This document shows, piece after piece, positions 60,525 to 64,000 of a stretch of DNA of 64,000 nt. Both the position numbers and the translations under genes were made by a program. This DNA is from Anthracocystis setariae (taxonomy: Eukaryota; Basidiomycota; Ustilaginomycetes; Ustilaginales; Ustilaginaceae): assembly GCA_928724745.1 (NCBI GenBank), contig CAKMXJ010000006.1, positions 806,001-870,000 on the forward strand, read 5' to 3'. Numbering within the stretch: the stretch's first letter is position 1; each line of letters opens with the position of its first letter. Under the pieces are notes generated by a model, which was given only the letters and a program-made list of their open reading frames with translations, ran no database searches and was not told where the DNA came from.

Positions 60525-63144
60525 TGGCTTGTCTTGCCCTGCAACCGCCCTCGCCATCACCCTGTATATATCGGAACTGTTCATTGTGTTTCTCGGCCAA
60601 CTCCAATACATCGGTCCTCGAAGTTACCGGCACCATCAACGGGTGCCCGGCTCGCATCCTGGCCGACACCGGAGCTTCACTGTCTCTTCTCTCAAGCGCT
60701 TACGCCCGCACATATTGTATTAACATCAAGACCACTCCCCAGCCCACTGCAGTCCACGGCGTCAGCGGCCATCGTCTAGCCATCACTCACGATGCGACGC
60801 TGACGGTCAACATCGGCGAGCAAACTTTACCGCCGCTGCAGGCCTATGTCGCGGACATCAGCGATTTCGATCTCATTATCGGCTACCAGGAACTTCGCAC
60901 ACTTCAGCCGAGGATCGACTGGACTTTGGGCCGAATTAAATTCACCGCGGCGCAGCGGGATCCACTAGGCCGCGTTAAACACGACCTCGGTCCGTCACTT
61001 AGTGTCATCAGCCGCGCCTTACCCTCTAACGAGCCGGGTATCACGGTCCACGGAAACGAGTTCGTCTCATTCCAACAGCTCGTCCAAGCGTCCTATCAGG
61101 ACGGACCGATTGGCATTATGCTGATCGATGCTCCACCCTCCTCGCTGCCAAGCTTCGGCTTCGTCCCTACCGGCGAAGACAAGGGCATCGAGATTGAGGT
61201 GGAGCCTGAACCACCGACTCCAGTGTCGATCCCAGAGCAATACCGGGATCTCGAGGCGGTCTTCAGTGAAGTCGAGGCCGACAAGCTGCCTCCTCGCACC
61301 AGCACGGACTTGCCCATCGAGCTCGTGCCGGGAGCCAAACCTCCGCAGGGCCCACTCTATCTCAAGGGGCCTAAGGAAATGGAGGAACTACGCAAGTACC
61401 TCGACGAGAATCTTGCGAAGGGATTCATTCGACCGTCAAAGAGCCCAGCTCGCTCGCCAGTGCTGTTCGTGCCGAAGAAGGACGGCGGCCTCCGCCTCTG
61501 TGTCGACTACCGAGGGCTCAATGAGGTCACTGTCAAGAATCGAGCGCCGTTGCCGCTCATCGAGGAGCAGCTGTTCCTCCTAAGGAATGCTAAGGTGTTC
61601 AGTAAGCTCGATCTCAAGGCGGCATACAACTTGGTACGAATAGCCGACGGTGATGAATGGAAGACGGCGTTCGGCACCCAACTCGGCCTGTATGAGTACC
61701 TTGTCATGCCTTTCGGGCTGGCCAATGCGCCTTCACATTTCCAGTCGCTCGTCAACAGCATCTTTCGCGACATCATCGGAGTCTACGTGGTAGTGTACCT
61801 TGACGACTTCCTCATCTTCAGCAACAAGGAGGACGAGCATGTTGATCACGTCCGCGAGGTACTGCGGCGTCTACAAGCGAACCGACTCTTCGCCAAACTG
61901 TCAAAGTGCATTTTCCACACCGACACCGTCGAGTTCCTCGGCTACGTCATCACGCCAGGAGGCATCGAAATGGATCAAGAGAAGGTACGAATCATCAAAG
62001 AGTGGCCGTTACCTCAGACGATTCACGATATCCAGCGCTTCCTGGGGTTTGCGAACTTCTACCGCCGGTTTATCTCACATTTCGCTCGGATATCAAAGCC
62101 CCTCACAACGCTCATCAAGCCTACGGAGCGGTTCAAGAAGTTCCAACTGTCGGAGGAGGCGGTAGAGGCTTTCCACAAGCTCATCGAGGCTTTCACGACA
62201 GCGGGAGTACTGCGACATTTCGATTACCACAAGCCAACCCGCCTCGAGACTGACGCCAGCGACTTCGCCATCGCCGGCGTTCTCAAACAGGAGACGGAGA
62301 ACAGATGGCATCCCGTGGCTTTCTACTCGCGCAAGATGACGTCAGCTGAGAAAAACTACGAGATCCATGACAAAGAGCTCCTCGCCATCGTTGCCTGCCT
62401 CCATCAGTGGCGACATATGCTGGCTGGCCTCCCGTCTCAGTTTGCTGTTCTCTCAGATCACGAGGCGCTCAAGTACTTCACCGTACAACGTCGAATTAGC
62501 GGCCGACAGGCTCGTTGGGCTGTGTTACTGGCCGACTTCGACTTTGTTGTTCAGTACCGACCGGGAGACAAGGCTGGCGAGCCCGACTCTTTGACACGAC
62601 GCAGTGACATGGAGCCGTCGGCTGAAGAGCGCGAGCATAACGTACGGCAGCTCCTCCACCCCCGCATTTTTGAAATTGGATTACCGGAAAATCAGTCACC
62701 GGGCCGAAATGAATCCGACGGCGGCTTGACGGGGGTCATTCAGCCGCAGTCGTCGATGGCGGCAATAGTAAGGGGCGGCCTGCCGGAGTTAGTTCGCGTT
62801 TTCCAACCGCTCGACACCGAGCTCCAAGCGCTCCACAAGCACACGCCTTTCGAAGTCAAAGACGGTCTTTGGTATCGCGAAGGCCGACTTGTCATTCCCA
62901 AGGTCACGCTGGCCGGAAAGCAGGGTCGCAGCGACACACGCTCGGCCAAGATTGCCAGCGAACAGTCGCTCTCGGTAGAGCACCTGCGCTTCATGGTGAT
63001 GACACAGTGCCACGACGGCATCACCGCCGGACACCCGGGTCGTGACACAACGCTAGCCCTCACCCAGCGTCATTACTGGTGGCCGGGAATGCGTGCTTGG
63101 ATCGCCGACTATGTAGCGAGCTGTCCGGTCTGCGCCCGTTATTA
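60521..63144 (+). pseudogene. Ty3/Gypsy Pol, truncated in the integrase
   Basis: It lies in the -1 frame relative to gag. The first ATG overlaps the gag stop, so either -1 frameshifting or reinitiation could express it; the open frame itself starts at 60506. Order: retropepsin (ARILADTGASLSLLSS), reverse transcriptase (CVDYRGLNEVTVKNRAPLP, FSKLDLKAAYN, MPFGLANAPSHFQ, catalytic YLDDFLIF), RNase H (LETDASDFAIAGVL, EKNYEIHDKELLAIV, SDHEALKYF), then the integrase HHCC finger (HDGITAGHPGRDTT…RHYWWPGM…SCPVCAR). Protease, RT and RNase H look intact. Homology stops right after CPVCAR, where the Copia-like LTR begins; the integrase core and any chromodomain are missing from this window. The insertion makes the element non-autonomous. 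Confidence 0.92.
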
Positions 63145-63857
63145 TTGGAAGTCGACTGCGTCAAGGGGCGACCTTGACGGTAGGCAGCCAGGTACGATGA
63201 GTCTATCGTCTGCCAAAGGTACTATAACAAGTAGCTAAGTCGCTATAGACCTCACACTGGTGGATGGGCGTATAGAGCTGGCTCTGTTGTTATGTCAGGC
63301 CAGTTAGATCCGTAACCAAGAGTGGGCGGTGACGTTAGGCAGCAGGCACGAAGGGGAGAGACCTATGTCGATACAACAGTAGCGACGTCGGTAAGGATCT
63401 GTAAGTAGCAGGCGTTATGATACGGAGAAGTTGGTAATGAATCGATTGAGGGGTCATCAACTGTGCGCTCGAAGTACGCCCTATAAATACACTTAGTCCC
63501 CTACATCGTCATTGCCAGTAGCGGTGTAGGGAACCCTATAGCGACGACGTTAATGACAAGACTCTTCGCTAAGTGTAAACAACAGTTGACCATCAACATA
63601 AACAAAGATGTTGACAATAACATGACCCGACGAGTAACATCCCGGTCAGGAATGTGATGAGGCACCATGTCAACATCACGTGGGGACGTACAGTGCCGGC
63701 ATTGGCTTTGGCACGCGCATAGTTTCCCCGCTGCCGAGTCCCGAGGAATTGTATTGTCGGCAACTATGCCGGAATATCACCGCACTAGTTATGGACATAC
63801 CGACGTCTGTAGTGTCACGTCGATGGCTGACGCAGTAGGTGACCGTATATTTCAACA
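63142..63857 (+). mobile_element. Copia-like LTR, copy 2, inserted in gypsy pol
   Basis: It starts with TTATTGGAAGTCGACTGCG, shared with copy 1 at 47279, and ends TATATTTCAACA. It carries the TATAAATA box near 63483. It breaks the gypsy integrase after CPVCAR. It is richer in CpG than copy 1 at aligned positions. Confidence 0.7.
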
Positions 63858-64000
63858 GTCCCCTTCATCTGCTAAGTCGTTAAAGCCGTCGAGCATGACA
63901 TGAGACATATACAAACCTCACACACAGTGGTGTTTAAGTGACCGCACTTGAATTGCTAGAGAGCAAAGCGATCAGGGAACTTGAAGGAGAACTATAGACA
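63858..64000 (+). mobile_element. Start of the Copia-like internal region, copy 2 (cut by window end)
   Basis: It aligns with 48003-48147 after copy 1, including the gag start ELLESKA.. (gaattgctagagagcaaagc). It continues beyond the window, so whether this copy is complete cannot be seen. Confidence 0.6.

Noticed and set aside
47279..64000. Subtelomeric location next to a telomere
   Set aside because: The RecQ-like gene suggested it, but no TTAGGG/CCCTAA arrays were seen; the region is more safely called a transposon island.

Overview
This window is eukaryotic nuclear DNA from a basidiomycete. It looks like a smut fungus of the Ustilaginales, but the species cannot be fixed from sequence alone. 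Reasons: compact intron-poor genes, short GT-AG introns, intron-containing tRNAs, CT-rich leaders before ATGs, and core proteins of fungal type (two-domain ATP sulfurylase, PEX5 with a PEX7-binding box, LysM and RPEL proteins).

Positions 1-46.1 kb are a conventional gene-rich chromosome arm. In order: a secreted Gly/Ser/Asn repeat protein (+), MET3 ATP sulfurylase (-), a complex I B12/NDUFB3 subunit (-), DNA topoisomerase I (+), a four-motif RPEL protein (+), PEX5 (+), a secreted pepsin-like protease (+), a full-length ABCB transporter (+), eIF2-beta (-, one intron) divergent from ATP synthase gamma (+, two introns), tRNA-Ile with an intron (+), a GFA-fold zinc protein with five introns (+), a GNAT-like protein (-), an intracellular LysM protein (-), CHD1 (-, with a 7-nt first exon), tRNA-Val with an intron (-), RAD18 (+) and a CAO-1/Rco1-like stilbene or carotenoid cleavage oxygenase (-). 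These are housekeeping functions (sulfur assimilation, respiration, translation, chromatin, DNA repair, peroxisome import) with no sign of a dedicated cluster.

From about 47.3 kb to the end the window is a mobile-element island. It holds (1) a decayed Copia-like LTR and gag fragment; (2) a 1641-residue protein joining an OrsD-type zinc-finger region, a tyrosine-recombinase domain with a recognisable R-K-R-H-Y set, and a RecQ-type helicase; (3) a tandem array of about 110-bp units each folding into a hairpin, directly upstream of a gene for a 2-oxoglutarate/Fe(II) dioxygenase of TET/JBP appearance, followed by three diverged ~320-bp tandem units each with another hairpin; (4) a Ty3/Gypsy element (LTR, gag, pol) whose integrase is cut at its HHCC zinc finger by a second copy of the Copia-like LTR, which runs off the window. 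The two Copia-like LTR copies differ almost only by transitions, many of them CpG in the gypsy-nested copy and TpG/CpA in the other, which suggests methylation-linked or RIP-like decay. A candidate DNA-methyl-oxidising enzyme inside such an island is the most notable biological coincidence here.
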